64,000 nucleotides of DNA from an uncultured candidate division WPS-2 bacterium (GTDB lineage Bacteria; Vulcanimicrobiota; Vulcanimicrobiia; Vulcanimicrobiales; Vulcanimicrobiaceae). The position numbers and the translations under genes were made by a program. A model generated the notes under the pieces. That model made no database searches and was not told where the DNA came from. It saw only the letters and a program-made list of their open reading frames with translations. Shown here one piece after another: positions 17,604 through 27,022 of the stretch (position 1 is the stretch's first letter; the number at the start of each line of letters is the position of its first letter). The DNA lies in NCBI GenBank assembly GCA_937927945.1, contig CALEYW010000043.1:62001-126000 (forward strand). Reading direction: 5' to 3'.

Positions 17604-18801
17604 TCGGGTCGAGCGCGGCGGCTTTGCGGGCCGGCCAGTAGCCGAAGAAGACGCCGACCGCGGCGCTGAACGCCAGTGCGAGCCCGACCGCCACGATCGA
17701 TACGGTGGCCGGCCAGTGTGCGAAGTATGCGATCGCGGCGGCGCCGATGACGCCGATCAGGACCCCGATCGCACCGCCGCCGGTTGAGAGGACGACGGCT
17801 TCGATCAAGAACTGCCGCAGGATCGAGGCTGCGCGCGCGCCGAGCGCGACCCGCAGCCCGATCTCACGCGTGCGCTCGGTGACCGAGACCAGCATGATGT
17901 TCATGATGCCGATACCGCCGACGATCAGCGAGACCGCTGCGACCGAAGCGAGCAGCACGGCGAGGATCGACGCCGTCGACGAGGCGGCTTGCGCGATGTC
18001 GGCGAGGTTGCGCACCTGGAAGTCGTCGGGTTGACCGGCGACGATGCGATGCCGCTGCTCGAGCAGCGCGGTGATCTCGTTCTGCGCCGAGCCGATCGTG
18101 CTCGCGGAAGTCGCCGACACCATCAGCGTCGCGACGGTCGTCGAGCCGGTGAGGCGTTCGAGCGCCGACGTGTACGGAATCAGCACGGTGTCGTCCTGAT
18201 CTTGGCCGGCGCCGCTCTGACCCTTGGCGCTGAGCGTTCCGATGACGGTGAACGGCACGCCTCTGATGAGGACGACCTGGCCGACCGGGTCCGCCCCGCT
18301 CGGGAACAGCTGCTGGATGACCGTCTGACCGAGGACCGCCACCTTCGCGGCGGCATCGGTCTCCGGCTGGGTGAAGAATCGGCCGCTTTCGACCGGCCAG
18401 GTGCGCACGAACGTGTAGCTGGGCGCTACGCCGGCCGCGCTGGTCTGCCAGTTCTGCCCGGCCGCGACCAGCTGCGTGCGAACGGTGACGACGGGGGACA
18501 CCGCGGCGACCCCCGGCAGCTTGGCGATCGTCATTCCGTCGGCGGCGGTCAACGTCGACGCGCCGCCGTTGCCGGTGCGCGCACCGGACGTCTGCACGCT
18601 GCCGGGGAGCACGACGATCAGGTTCGAGCCGAGGCCGTTGATCTGATCGGCGACCGAACTGCTCGCGCCGGTGCCGATCGCGACCGTGACGATCACCGCC
18701 GCGACGCCGATCACGACGCCGAGCATCGTCAGCAGCGAGCGCGACCGGTTGCGGACGAGCGCCGTCAGCGCCAGCCGGAGGGTTTGGATGAAGCTGATCA
18801 C
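17581..18801 (-). CDS. MacB-like ABC transporter permease
   Basis: The product has 406 residues. It has an N-terminal transmembrane helix (SLLTMLGVVIGVAAVIVTVA), a periplasmic MacB_PCD domain of about 210 residues, then a three-helix FtsX domain (VGGIGIMNIMLVSVTERTRE, GLRVALGARA) and a final helix ending in PISALRFE. This architecture is that of MacB-type mechanotransmission permeases. Here the ATPase is a separate protein. It is the last gene of a three-gene operon with ATPase and adaptor; each boundary overlaps by four bases. Confidence 0.88.
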   Translation of the reverse strand: MISFIQTLRLALTALVRNRSRSLLTMLGVVIGVAAVIVTVAIGTGASSSVADQINGLGSNLIVVLPGSVQTSGARTGNGGASTLTAADGMTIAKLPGVAAVSPVVTVRTQLVAAGQNWQTSAAGVAPSYTFVRTWPVESGRFFTQPETDAAAKVAVLGQTVIQQLFPSGADPVGQVVLIRGVPFTVIGTLSAKGQSGAGQDQDDTVLIPYTSALERLTGSTTVATLMVSATSASTIGSAQNEITALLEQRHRIVAGQPDDFQVRNLADIAQAASSTASILAVLLASVAAVSLIVGGIGIMNIMLVSVTERTREIGLRVALGARAASILRQFLIEAVVLSTGGGAIGVLIGVIGAAAIAYFAHWPATVSIVAVGLALAFSAAVGVFFGYWPARKAAALDPISALRFE

Positions 18802-19505
18802 GCGTGCACTTTTTCCTTCGTCTTCGTGTCGCCGACGATGTTGCCGTCGCGGAACGTCACCAGACGCTTCGCGTGGGCGGCGACGTCCGGTTCGTGCGTC
18901 ACCAGCATGACCGTCATGCCGCGTTCTTCGTTGAGCCGGCGGAACAGCGCCATGACGTCTTCCGACGACGCGGTGTCGAGCGCGCCGGTCGGCTCGTCGG
19001 CGAGGATCAGACTCGGCTGGTTCACGATCGAACGCGCGATCGCGACACGTTGCTGCTGACCGCCGGAGAGCTGGTTGGGCTGATGCTGCGCGACTTTGGC
19101 GAGTCCGACCGCGTCGAGGGCTTCCAGCGCCGCGCGGCGCCGCTCGCCGGCAGGGACGCCGGCGTAGATCATCGGCAATTCGACGTTCTCGAGCGCCGTC
19201 GTGCGCGGCAGCAGGTTGTACGCCTGGAAAACGAACCCGAGGGCGCGCGAGCGCAGGTCGGCAAGTGCGTTGCCGTCGAGATCGGCGACGTCGTGGCCGT
19301 CGAACCGGTACGTCCCGGAGGTCGCGCGGTCGAGAAGGCCGACGATGTGCATGAAGGTCGACTTGCCCGATCCCGACGGTCCCATCACCGCGACGAACTC
19401 GCCCGGATCGATGGTGAGGTCGACGTCGTTGAGCGCGACGACTCCCTCACTCCCCTCGAGCGGATAGACCTTGCGCAGGTTGCGGACCTCGACGACCGGC
19501 GTCAC
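18798..19505 (-). CDS. MacB/LolD-type ABC transporter ATPase
   Basis: The 235-residue ATPase has Walker A GPSGSGKST, Q-loop FQAYNLLPRT, signature LSGGQQQR, Walker B LILADEP and switch His in VTHEPDVAAHA. The insertion and spacing fit the MacB/LolD family, which drives a FtsX-type permease from the cytoplasm. Genes for permease and periplasmic adaptor overlap it on each side, so it belongs to one tripartite export system. Confidence 0.9.
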   Translation of the reverse strand: MTPVVEVRNLRKVYPLEGSEGVVALNDVDLTIDPGEFVAVMGPSGSGKSTFMHIVGLLDRATSGTYRFDGHDVADLDGNALADLRSRALGFVFQAYNLLPRTTALENVELPMIYAGVPAGERRRAALEALDAVGLAKVAQHQPNQLSGGQQQRVAIARSIVNQPSLILADEPTGALDTASSEDVMALFRRLNEERGMTVMLVTHEPDVAAHAKRLVTFRDGNIVGDTKTKEKVHA

Positions 19506-21226
19506 CCGCCCGGTCCTCGTCCGCCACCGTGCGGCCCGCCGCCGCCGGTGAGCAGGTTGCGGGTATTCGCGTTCGTCGCACCCTTGCTCGACGTGGTGCG
19601 CGAATCACCGATCACGACCTGATCGTTTGCCATGAGCGTACCGCGGAGCGGCGTGACCGCGACCGAGGTGTCGCCGACGATGCCGACCTTGACCGGCACG
19701 GCATTCAACTGGCCGTTGCGCTCGACGAAGATGCGGCTGATGCTCCCTGCCGTGACCGCGCCGCTGCTGCCGCCGGTCGTGGCGCCCCACGGCGACCCGC
19801 CGCCGGCCGCGTTGCCGCTGCCGGTACGCGTCGCGCCGGAGATCTGCCCGGCGCCGTTGCTCGCGCCCGTGTTCGCACCCGTGGTGCGTTTGCGGTGCGC
19901 GACGCTGCCGGCTGCGGGCGTGTAGCTGAACGCTGCGAGCGGCACGATCGTCGCGTTGTCGGCGTGGGCGACTTGAATCGTGGCGTCGGCGGTCATGCCG
20001 GGGAGGAGCGCACCGTCCTTGTTGTCGACCACGACGACGTTGGTGTAGGTCACGACGTTCGTCACGGTCGTCGGGTTCTGACGAACCTGTTTGACCACGG
20101 CCCGGAAGACGCGATTCGGGTACGCCAGCACGGTGAAGTTGACCGGGTCGCCCGGGCGCACGCGCCCGATGTCCGGCTCGCCGACGGCGAGATCGAGTTC
20201 CATCTTGGTGAGATCTTGGGCGATCGAGAACAGCGTCGGCGTCGTCAGGCTGGCCGCGACGGTCTGGCCGACCGCGACGACACGCGAGATCACCGTGCCG
20301 TCGACCGGCGAGGTGATGATCGTGTGGTTGACGTTCTGTTGGGCCTGCGCGACCTGCGCCTGTTGGATGCCGATCGCCGCGACGCTCGCGTCGTGCGTCG
20401 CGACCTGGTTCGCCGCAGTCGCGCCGGAGACGCCGGTCTGCGCGGAGAGCGCTTGCGCGGACGCGTTCGCCTGAGCGATCTGCGCGACCGACGCGCCCGT
20501 TTGCGCTTGGGCCTGCGCGACGGCCGCGCGCGCGCCGTCGAGTGCCGTCTGTGCGGCGACGAGATTGGACTGGTCGGTGTCGACCTGATTCTGCGCGATG
20601 TAGCCCTGCGAGACCAGCTGCCGATCGCGAGCGACCGTCTGCTGTGCGAGCTGGAGGGCCGCTTGATCCTTGGTGACCGTCGTTTGCGCCGTCGCGACGG
20701 CGGCCTGGCTGGCCGCCGCCGTCATCTTCGCGGCACGAGCGGTCGCGGCCGCGGCTTGCGCTTGAGCCTGCGCTTGCGCGACCGCGGACGGCCCGCCGCC
20801 GGCGGTCGCGCCGGTGGCCTGCGCTTGCGCCTCGCTCTGCGCGAGGGTCGACTTCGCCTGGTCGAGCACCGCCTGGAACGTCGTCGGGTCCAGCTTGGCG
20901 AGGATCTGGCCCTTCTTCACGCGTGAGTTGAAGTCGGCATCGATCTCGGAGATGATCCCCGAGACCTGCGTGCCGACGTTGATCGTGTTCTGCGGGTTGA
21001 GCGTGCCGCTCGCGGTGACGGTCTGCGCCAGCGAGCCGGTCTGCACCGGAACGGTCGTGTAGGTCACGGCACCGGCCCGCGAACGGACCACCAGCACCGA
21101 CGCGACGATCGCGACGATGACCAGGACGGCAAGGGCGGCGAGCAACCATCGCGGGCGACGGCGCTTGGATTCGAGCTTGACCGAGGTGACGTGACCGTTG
21201 GTCGACGGCCGTTCTAAAGTTTGCAT
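19502..21226 (-). CDS. MacA-like periplasmic adaptor (HlyD family)
   Basis: This 574-residue protein has one N-terminal membrane anchor (WLLAALAVLVIVAIVASVLV). A lipoyl/beta-barrel part follows (GTLNPQNTINVGTQVSGIIS), then a very long Ala/Gln/Thr-rich alpha-hairpin (about 115-300) and a beta-barrel (VNFTVLAYPNRVFRAVVKQV). The C-terminus (about 440-574) is Gly/Ser/Thr-rich and low in complexity, longer than usual for MacA. It links the MacB-like permease to an outer-membrane channel, which is not encoded here. The operon start lies next to a Fur-like box at 21277-21291. Confidence 0.88.
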   Translation of the reverse strand: MQTLERPSTNGHVTSVKLESKRRRPRWLLAALAVLVIVAIVASVLVVRSRAGAVTYTTVPVQTGSLAQTVTASGTLNPQNTINVGTQVSGIISEIDADFNSRVKKGQILAKLDPTTFQAVLDQAKSTLAQSEAQAQATGATAGGGPSAVAQAQAQAQAAAATARAAKMTAAASQAAVATAQTTVTKDQAALQLAQQTVARDRQLVSQGYIAQNQVDTDQSNLVAAQTALDGARAAVAQAQAQTGASVAQIAQANASAQALSAQTGVSGATAANQVATHDASVAAIGIQQAQVAQAQQNVNHTIITSPVDGTVISRVVAVGQTVAASLTTPTLFSIAQDLTKMELDLAVGEPDIGRVRPGDPVNFTVLAYPNRVFRAVVKQVRQNPTTVTNVVTYTNVVVVDNKDGALLPGMTADATIQVAHADNATIVPLAAFSYTPAAGSVAHRKRTTGANTGASNGAGQISGATRTGSGNAAGGGSPWGATTGGSSGAVTAGSISRIFVERNGQLNAVPVKVGIVGDTSVAVTPLRGTLMANDQVVIGDSRTTSSKGATNANTRNLLTGGGGPHGGGRGPGG

Positions 21227-21276
21227 GGTCGTGTCGATACTACGGCCGGGTACCTCGGAAAGTGCTTCAGTTTATA

Positions 21277-21291
21277 TGAGAATCACTCTCA
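21277..21291 (-). promoter_or_regulatory. Fur-like box upstream of the MacAB-like operon
   Basis: TGAGAATCACTCTCA is a 7-1-7 inverted repeat with one mismatch to the Fur-type TGAGAATNATTCTCA consensus. It is 51 bases before the adaptor start. The adjacent TATAAA on the minus strand (21271-21276) could be a -10 element, which would place the box over the promoter. It overlaps the last bases of the upstream permease gene. This is the one clearly AT-richer stretch in the neighbourhood. Confidence 0.5.
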
Positions 21292-22650
21292 GGTAGATGC
21301 CAGGGAACGAAACGGCCATTCGTCGGTTCGCGCTGCCCAGACGAGGAAGGCGGCCGTCCCGGCCGCTATGGTGAGGAGTCCGAACGCGATCGCCGCCCAG
21401 CCGGCGCTTGCAAAGACGTAGCACCAGCCCGCTAGCGCCACGACTGCCGGGAGCGGGAAAAGCCACATGCGATACGGCGAGCGGATGCCGCGTACGCGCA
21501 AAGCGACCAGCGCCCCAATTTGCGCGATGGGCTGGATCAGGACCATCCCCGCGATCAGCGCGTTGATGACGTTGTCCAGCGAGAGCAAGCATGCAGGCAA
21601 GGCGAGTACACCGATCGCCAGCAAGGAGACATCGGGAAAACGCAAGCGCGGATGAACGTGCGCGAAGGCGCGCAAGAACACGCCGTCGGTCGCGGCGGCG
21701 AACGGGACGCGCGAGAAGGCCAGCAGGTTGCCGTACACCGACGCGAACGCCGTCACGAGGATGAGCAGCGTGACGACTTCGGCGGCCACGACGCCGAACG
21801 CGCGCTCCACCACCACCGACGCGAGGAACTCACCGATTCCGTGCGTCGCCAGGATCGACTGCCACGGTACGGCGCCCAGCACGCCGAGCTGCATCGTGAC
21901 GTACAGGATCGCGACGAGCGCGATCGAGATCAGAATCGAACGCGGCAGCGTGCGCGCAGGCGCGATCACCTCGTCGCCGACGGAACTCGATGCGCCGTAG
22001 CCCGCATAGTCGTACATGGTGATGATCAGCGCCTGGCCGAAGCCGGCGGCGAACCCGGCCCAGAACGAATCGCCGCCGAGCGCGAACGCCTGCGCCGGCG
22101 AGAACCGCGCGAACCCTGCCGCGACGACGCAGAGCAAGGTGACGACCGCGATGACGCCGAGGAGCGTGCCCAGGCGTGCCACCGAGCCGATCCCGCGATA
22201 CAGCGCGAGCAGCGTGACCACACCGACGCCGATCGCGACGGCGCTCGATTCCCACGGATGCGCGGCGAGGTGCGGGAACAGGTAGCCGGCGTAGTTCGCG
22301 AAGCCGATGTAGCCCGACGCGAGCAGCAGCGGCGCGCTGAAGATCGTCTGCCACACGAACAAAAAGGCGAGCAGACGGCCGAGACTGCGCCGGCCGAAGA
22401 CCTCGCGCAAGAAGCCGTACGTCCCGCCCGAGCCGGGATATTGCGCGCCGAGCTCGGCCCAGACGAGGCCGTCGCAGAGCGCCAGCCCCGCACCGGCGAT
22501 CCATCCCACCAGCGAGAGCGGCCCGTGCAGCGCCCGCAGCACCAGCGGGATCGTGATCAGCGGGCCGATCCCGACCATCGTGATGACGTTGATCGCGATC
22601 GCGCCGGGCAGGCCGACACCGCGCACCAAGCCGCGGTTCGCGCCGGTCAT
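21289..22650 (-). CDS. APC-superfamily amino acid permease
   Basis: This 453-residue protein has about twelve hydrophobic helices. The first helix has the unwound substrate motif GIGPLITIP, and WAELGAQYPGSGGTYGFLRE is the typical helix 2-3 region of amino acid/polyamine permeases. It works in the inner membrane. Substrate is not predictable. It lies three bases after manA and ends at the Fur-like box. Confidence 0.85.
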   Translation of the reverse strand: MTGANRGLVRGVGLPGAIAINVITMVGIGPLITIPLVLRALHGPLSLVGWIAGAGLALCDGLVWAELGAQYPGSGGTYGFLREVFGRRSLGRLLAFLFVWQTIFSAPLLLASGYIGFANYAGYLFPHLAAHPWESSAVAIGVGVVTLLALYRGIGSVARLGTLLGVIAVVTLLCVVAAGFARFSPAQAFALGGDSFWAGFAAGFGQALIITMYDYAGYGASSSVGDEVIAPARTLPRSILISIALVAILYVTMQLGVLGAVPWQSILATHGIGEFLASVVVERAFGVVAAEVVTLLILVTAFASVYGNLLAFSRVPFAAATDGVFLRAFAHVHPRLRFPDVSLLAIGVLALPACLLSLDNVINALIAGMVLIQPIAQIGALVALRVRGIRSPYRMWLFPLPAVVALAGWCYVFASAGWAAIAFGLLTIAAGTAAFLVWAARTDEWPFRSLAST

Positions 22651-22653
22651 CGA

Positions 22654-23727
22654 TCAGGCAAACTGCGCGGCGAAGGCGTCGTAGACGTCCGCGGCGACGC
22701 CGGCGGCGAGCGCACGCGCACGGATCGCCGCGAGGTCCGGCTGCGGCCGGACGGCGAGTGCACTCGTCGGGGTGCCGCCGGGGATCAGCGCGATCCGCTC
22801 GGCCACGGCCGGCGTCACGATGCTCTGCCACGGTTCGAGCACGACGCTGCCGCCGCATGCGTCGACGCGCACGTGCGCACCCATCGCGGTGATCGTCAGC
22901 GGCAAGCCGTCGGAATCGAGGTACGAATCAGCCGAGCGCACGTCGATTCGCTCGACCAGAAAACGGCGATCGGCGATCAGCAGGGTGTGCGCGAGGCCGT
23001 CCGCCTCATATGCCAGCCCTTCCACCGCACCCGGGAACGTCGCGCGATAGTCGAGCACGTCCGCGGCCTTCTGCACGTGCAGCGGGCGCGGTTTCCCGTC
23101 GACGCCGACGCGGTTCCAATCGAAGATGCGATAGGTCAGATCGCTCGCCTGCTGCGTCTCGAACAACTCGATTCCGGCACCGATCGCGTGCAGCGTGCCG
23201 GCCGGAAGATAGAACGCGTCGCCGGGCCGGACCGGGACGCGGCGCAGGATCTCCCCGAGCGTTCCGTCGGCGACGCGGCGCTCGAACTCCTCACGGGTCG
23301 TATCGCGCGTCCAGCCGAGCACCAACTCCGCGTCCGGTTCGCAGGCGAGGATGTACCAGCACTCGGTCTTGCCGTTCGGTTGGCCTTCGACGCGCTGCGC
23401 GTACGCATCGTTCGGGTGCACTTGCACCGAGAGCGCCGTACGGGCGTCGATGATCTTCGTCAAAACCGGAAAGATGCGGGCCGGGTCGATCGGACCGGTC
23501 AACGCTGCGCCGAGGCTCGCGCGCAGCCCGCCGAGTGTCGACCCTGCGAGCGGCCCGTTGTGGACCGCGTTCTCGTCCCAGCACTCCCACGATTCGCCCA
23601 GCGGCTGGGGTGCCTCGTCGTGTGCCGTTCGCGGGACTTTGTGATAGCGCGTGACGAGCGCATCACCGCCCCAGATCGCGGGCGCCAACTTGGGATCGAG
23701 AAGATACGGATAGAGCCGGTCACTCAC
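22654..23727 (-). CDS. manA: Mannose-6-phosphate isomerase, class I
   Basis: The 357-residue protein has the zinc-site motifs QVHPND and GKTECWYIL and the signature PAGTLHAIGAGIELFETQQA, followed by DLTYRIFDWNR. It interconverts mannose-6-phosphate and fructose-6-phosphate in the cytoplasm, feeding GDP-mannose or mannose catabolism. It is followed by the APC permease at three bases' distance, although no functional link is evident. Confidence 0.9.
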   Translation of the reverse strand: MSDRLYPYLLDPKLAPAIWGGDALVTRYHKVPRTAHDEAPQPLGESWECWDENAVHNGPLAGSTLGGLRASLGAALTGPIDPARIFPVLTKIIDARTALSVQVHPNDAYAQRVEGQPNGKTECWYILACEPDAELVLGWTRDTTREEFERRVADGTLGEILRRVPVRPGDAFYLPAGTLHAIGAGIELFETQQASDLTYRIFDWNRVGVDGKPRPLHVQKAADVLDYRATFPGAVEGLAYEADGLAHTLLIADRRFLVERIDVRSADSYLDSDGLPLTITAMGAHVRVDACGGSVVLEPWQSIVTPAVAERIALIPGGTPTSALAVRPQPDLAAIRARALAAGVAADVYDAFAAQFA

Positions 23728-23775
23728 GTGCCGGCTCTACGCTTTTCCGTCGCTGCGTTCCGCTTGGTGCCTAGT

Positions 23776-24105
23776 CTATTCGCGCCGAATCGTGGTGCTC
23801 GACGAGCCGCCGCGGTTGTTCGACATCGCCACGAGGCCCACGATCACGACCAGCACCACGGCGCCGACGATGATCCACGTCCACGGGACGTTGCTGGTGT
23901 CGGTCGTCGTGTTGGTCGTGGTCGTGGTCGAACTGCCGGCCGGCGCGTTGCCGGTGGTGGTGGACCCGCCGCCCGTCCCGCCGCCGGTGGTCGTCGTGCT
24001 GCCGCCTCCGTTGCCGCCGCCCGTCGTCTGCGCGTACGCCAACGTCGGAGCGAACGCGAGGAACATCGCTAACACGAGGACCGAGAGCCGTGTGAAGATC
24101 CGCAT
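23776..24105 (-). CDS. Small exported membrane protein with Gly/Thr-rich linker
   Basis: ATG at 24105, preceded by AGGGAACG, gives 109 residues. A signal peptide (MRIFTRLSVLVLAMFLAFAP, cleaved near AYAQ) is followed by a 45-residue low-complexity segment made of Gly, Thr and Ser. Then comes one transmembrane helix (WTWIIVGAVVLVVIVGLVAM) and a short basic tail. An upstream start at 24138 is possible but would bury the signal peptide. Function is unknown. Confidence 0.6.
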   Translation of the reverse strand: MRIFTRLSVLVLAMFLAFAPTLAYAQTTGGGNGGGSTTTTGGGTGGGSTTTGNAPAGSSTTTTTNTTTDTSNVPWTWIIVGAVVLVVIVGLVAMSNNRGGSSSTTIRRE

Positions 24106-24134
24106 CGTTCCCTGCTTCCTACAAAAGTCGAAAC

Positions 24135-24269
24135 TCATGACAGCGAGTCTTGAGGTTCCGGATCGCCCGTCGGCGACGTCGGATCCGGCGGAATGCCCGG
24201 CATGTCCGGCGGCGCGTCGGGCATCGACGGTACGTCCGGCACAGATTCGGGGACCTGATACTCAGCCAT
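24135..24269 (-). CDS. Short Pro/Asp-rich protein
   Basis: ATG at 24269, with GGGGAG five bases before it, gives 44 residues. The composition is dominated by Pro, Asp and Met in short repeats (PDVPSMPD, PPDMPGIPPDP), and it is probably disordered. It lies 29 bases upstream of the small exported protein on the same strand. A longer start at 24389 would overlap the divergent gene at 24375 and is less likely. Confidence 0.4.
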   Translation of the reverse strand: MAEYQVPESVPDVPSMPDAPPDMPGIPPDPTSPTGDPEPQDSLS

Positions 24270-24374
24270 CATTGCTCCCCAAAACGTTCCCGCCCGGTCG
24301 AAAGCCGAAACGGCGGGCGGCGGGCCGCGGTCACGTGCGGCAACCAACGGCCCGTCGGTGGAGTCCCAGGGGTA

Positions 24375-25010
24375 ATGCGCCCTCTGCAACGCGTTGCCGC
24401 TCTAGCGACAACGATCGCGCTGCTCGGCGAAGCTCCCGCACCTTCGGCTCAGTCCGAAGAAGCGGCGAGGCTTTTTGCCTTGAGCGGCACGCGAACCGCC
24501 ACCGTCCAGTCCTACACCTCACGCCTGCACGTCGACGTCGCGCTGCGCTCGTTTCCGTACCTCAAGTTTCACTTGAACGGAACGATCTCGTTCAAACGCC
24601 CGAACTTGTACTCGGTGCACTTCGAGCACGTGCCGTGGTTCGGCAAAGGCTTCGAGGACATGAAGATGGATCCGATGGTGCCGTCGACCTGGACCGAACA
24701 TTACGACGTCACCAGCCTGAGCCGCGCGGGCGACCGCACGCACGTCGAGATGCGCGACAAGGTGGACGGTCACATCAAGGGCGTGCAGGCCGAACTCGAC
24801 GCCGACGGCCTGCGCAAGATCGAGTGGACGTATCTCAACGGTGGGAACATTGGGGTCGCCGTCACACCGGTCATCGTGAGCGGCATCCCCGTACCGGCCA
24901 GCGAGGACGCCGACATCAAGCTGCCGACGTATCACGTGATCTGCCACGCGACGTTCACCGACTACAAGATCGTCACGGACACGGTGTCCGACGGCAGCCA
25001 CGCGCGGTAG
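24375..25010 (+). CDS. Periplasmic LolA-like (outer-membrane lipoprotein-sorting-type) protein
   Basis: ATG at 24375 gives 211 residues with a signal peptide (about 1-25, ending APSAQ). The mature part alternates beta strands, for example FHLNGTISFKRPNLYSVHF and IKGVQAELDADGLRKIEW. This resembles the open beta-barrel fold of LolA/LppX-like lipid carriers, a family-level inference only. It begins the gene block leading into hpnK, 13 bases away. A periplasmic lipid carrier would fit a hopanoid locus lacking the HpnN exporter. Confidence 0.55.
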   Translation: MRPLQRVAALATTIALLGEAPAPSAQSEEAARLFALSGTRTATVQSYTSRLHVDVALRSFPYLKFHLNGTISFKRPNLYSVHFEHVPWFGKGFEDMKMDPMVPSTWTEHYDVTSLSRAGDRTHVEMRDKVDGHIKGVQAELDADGLRKIEWTYLNGGNIGVAVTPVIVSGIPVPASEDADIKLPTYHVICHATFTDYKIVTDTVSDGSHAR

Positions 25011-25023
25011 TTCACCCGGCACG

Positions 25024-25890
25024 ATGCGCCGGGTGATCGTCACGGCGGACGATTTCGGTCTCGCGATCCCGGTCAACGAGGCGGTCGAGCGCGCCCACCG
25101 CGAGGGCGTGCTGACCGCGGCGAGCCTCATGGTTGCCGAACCTGCGGCGGCCGACGCCGTCGCGCGGGCGCGCGCGCTGCCGTCGCTGCGGATCGGCTTG
25201 CACGTCGTCGTCGTGGAAGGCCGGCCGCTCTTGCCGCCAGAGCGCATCCCCGACCTCGTCGATGATGCCGGGAGGTTGAGCTCGCAGCTCGTGCAGGCGG
25301 GCGTGCGCTACTTCTTCCACCCGCGGATCCGGCGGCAGCTCGAAGCGGAAATTCGCGCACAGTTCGCGGCTTTCGCCGCGACCGGCCTCGCGTTCGACCA
25401 CGTCAACGCGCAGTGCCACATGCACCTGCACCCGACGGTCCTCGGCATCGTACTGAAGGTCGCCCGCGACTACGGTCGACCGCCGATGCGCGTACCGTAC
25501 GAGCCGTTCGCCGCGTCGTGGCGCGCAACGCACGACGCGCGCGGCCTTCGCTTCGCCAACGCGCTTCTGCTCGCACCGTGGCTCGCGCTCATGAAAGCGC
25601 GACTGCGTGCGGCGGGCGTGCGCTACAACGACCGCGTCTTCGGCCTGGGCGATTCGGGACGGATGACGCCGGAGCGCGTCGTCGCGCTGCTGGGCGAACT
25701 GCAGCCGGGCGTCACCGAGATCTTTTTCCACCCGGCGACCGGGCCGTGGCCGGGGAAGGCGGCGGGGCTGCACGCGTACCGGCATGCCGACGAGCTCGCG
25801 GCGCTGCTGGACGGCGACGTCGCGCGCGCGCTGCACGCGCCCGGTGTCGAGACGATCGCGTTCTCCGACCTCGCGCCGGCCCGTGGCTGA
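25024..25890 (+). CDS. hpnK: Hopanoid-associated deacetylase HpnK (YdjC-like)
   Basis: This 288-residue carbohydrate deacetylase of the YdjC/ChbG type has the metal-binding TADDFGL at the start, GLHVVVVEG, and AQCHMHLHPTV. In hopanoid pathways HpnK removes the acetyl group from N-acetylglucosaminyl bacteriohopanetetrol after HpnI has attached GlcNAc. The next gene, hpnI, starts inside its last codons, consistent with that sequence of reactions. Confidence 0.85.
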   Translation: MRRVIVTADDFGLAIPVNEAVERAHREGVLTAASLMVAEPAAADAVARARALPSLRIGLHVVVVEGRPLLPPERIPDLVDDAGRLSSQLVQAGVRYFFHPRIRRQLEAEIRAQFAAFAATGLAFDHVNAQCHMHLHPTVLGIVLKVARDYGRPPMRVPYEPFAASWRATHDARGLRFANALLLAPWLALMKARLRAAGVRYNDRVFGLGDSGRMTPERVVALLGELQPGVTEIFFHPATGPWPGKAAGLHAYRHADELAALLDGDVARALHAPGVETIAFSDLAPARG

Positions 25891-27022
25891 CCTGCGTCGG
25901 CTCGCCGAGCGCGCAACGTTGGCGCTCTCGTTGGCGAGCCTGGCGTACGGCGCGTTCGCGCTCGAACGGACCCTCGCGTTCGGCCGCCGCACGCGCAAAC
26001 CCACCGTGCATGCGCCGCACGTCACGATTCTCAAGCCGCTGCGCGGCGACGAACCGCTGCTCGCGCAGAAGCTGCGCTCGTTCTGCGATCAGGACTATCC
26101 GTCGTACGACGTCGTGCTCGGCGCGCGCGACGTGGACGATCCCGCGCTGGCCGCGGCGCACGCCGTCGCGGCTGAGTTCGCGGACCGCGTGCGCGTCGCG
26201 TGGGCCGATGAAGGTACGCCGCGCCACGCGAACCCCAAGATCGACACGCTGGCCGCGCTCGTCCCTCATGCGCGCGGCGACATCCTCGTGTTCGCCGACA
26301 GCGACATGCGCGTCACGCCGGACTATCTGCTCGCCATCGTCGAGCCCTTCTCGGACGAACGCGTCGGCGCGGTGACGTGCCTCTACCGCGGGACGCCGGC
26401 GGACGACGCCGTCGCCTCGCGGCTCGGCGCGATGGCGAACCACGAGCACTTCGCACCGTCGGTGCTCGTCGCGGAGAAGCTGCTGGGTGTTCGGTTCGGC
26501 TTCGGCGCCACGATCGCGGTCCGCCGCACGCGCTTCGAGGAGATCGGCGGGCTCGACGCGCTCGGGCCGCACCTCGCCGACGACGCGCGGCTCTGCGCCG
26601 AGGTCGCGCGCGCCGGCGCCGGCGTCGTCCTCTCGGAGTACGTCGTCGAGAACCTCGTCGACGAGCCGACCTTCGGCGCGCTCTGGGCGCACGAGCTGCG
26701 CTGGATGCGCACGCACCGGGCGCTCGAGCCGGCCGGCTTCCTCGGTGTCGTGCTGACGTATCCGATCCCGCTCGCGCTGCTGCACCTGGCGCTCGCGCGA
26801 CGGCGTTCGAAGGCGCTCGCCGTCGCCGGCGCCGCGTTCGCGCTGCGCTACGCGCTCGCGCTCGCCGCGGCGCGTGCGTTCGGCGCGCGCCCTGCGCCGC
26901 TGCTCGTCCCCCTGCGCGATGCGCTCGGGCTGGCGGAATGGTGCGCTTCGTTCGTGTCGCGCGACGTGCGGTGGGCCGGCGACCGGCTGCGCGTCGCGGA
27001 CGACGGTTCGATCGTCCCGTGA
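25883..27022 (+). CDS. hpnI: Hopanoid glycosyltransferase HpnI
   Basis: GTG at 25883 overlaps hpnK by eight bases and gives 379 residues. A ceramide-glucosyltransferase-like GT2 domain has VTILKPLRGDEPLL, the DxD-type FADSDMRV, and a late ADDARLCAEVARAG with HELRWMRTHR, matching the D...RxRW pattern. Membrane helices lie at both ends. HpnI transfers N-acetylglucosamine to bacteriohopanetetrol at the inner membrane. The hpnK-hpnI-hpnG order is compact. Confidence 0.85.
   Translation: MADLRRLAERATLALSLASLAYGAFALERTLAFGRRTRKPTVHAPHVTILKPLRGDEPLLAQKLRSFCDQDYPSYDVVLGARDVDDPALAAAHAVAAEFADRVRVAWADEGTPRHANPKIDTLAALVPHARGDILVFADSDMRVTPDYLLAIVEPFSDERVGAVTCLYRGTPADDAVASRLGAMANHEHFAPSVLVAEKLLGVRFGFGATIAVRRTRFEEIGGLDALGPHLADDARLCAEVARAGAGVVLSEYVVENLVDEPTFGALWAHELRWMRTHRALEPAGFLGVVLTYPIPLALLHLALARRRSKALAVAGAAFALRYALALAAARAFGARPAPLLVPLRDALGLAEWCASFVSRDVRWAGDRLRVADDGSIVP

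Noticed and set aside
21520..24072. 850-codon plus-strand frame opposite the APC permease and manA
   Set aside because: Biased Arg/Asp/His composition; the minus-strand genes have family motifs throughout.
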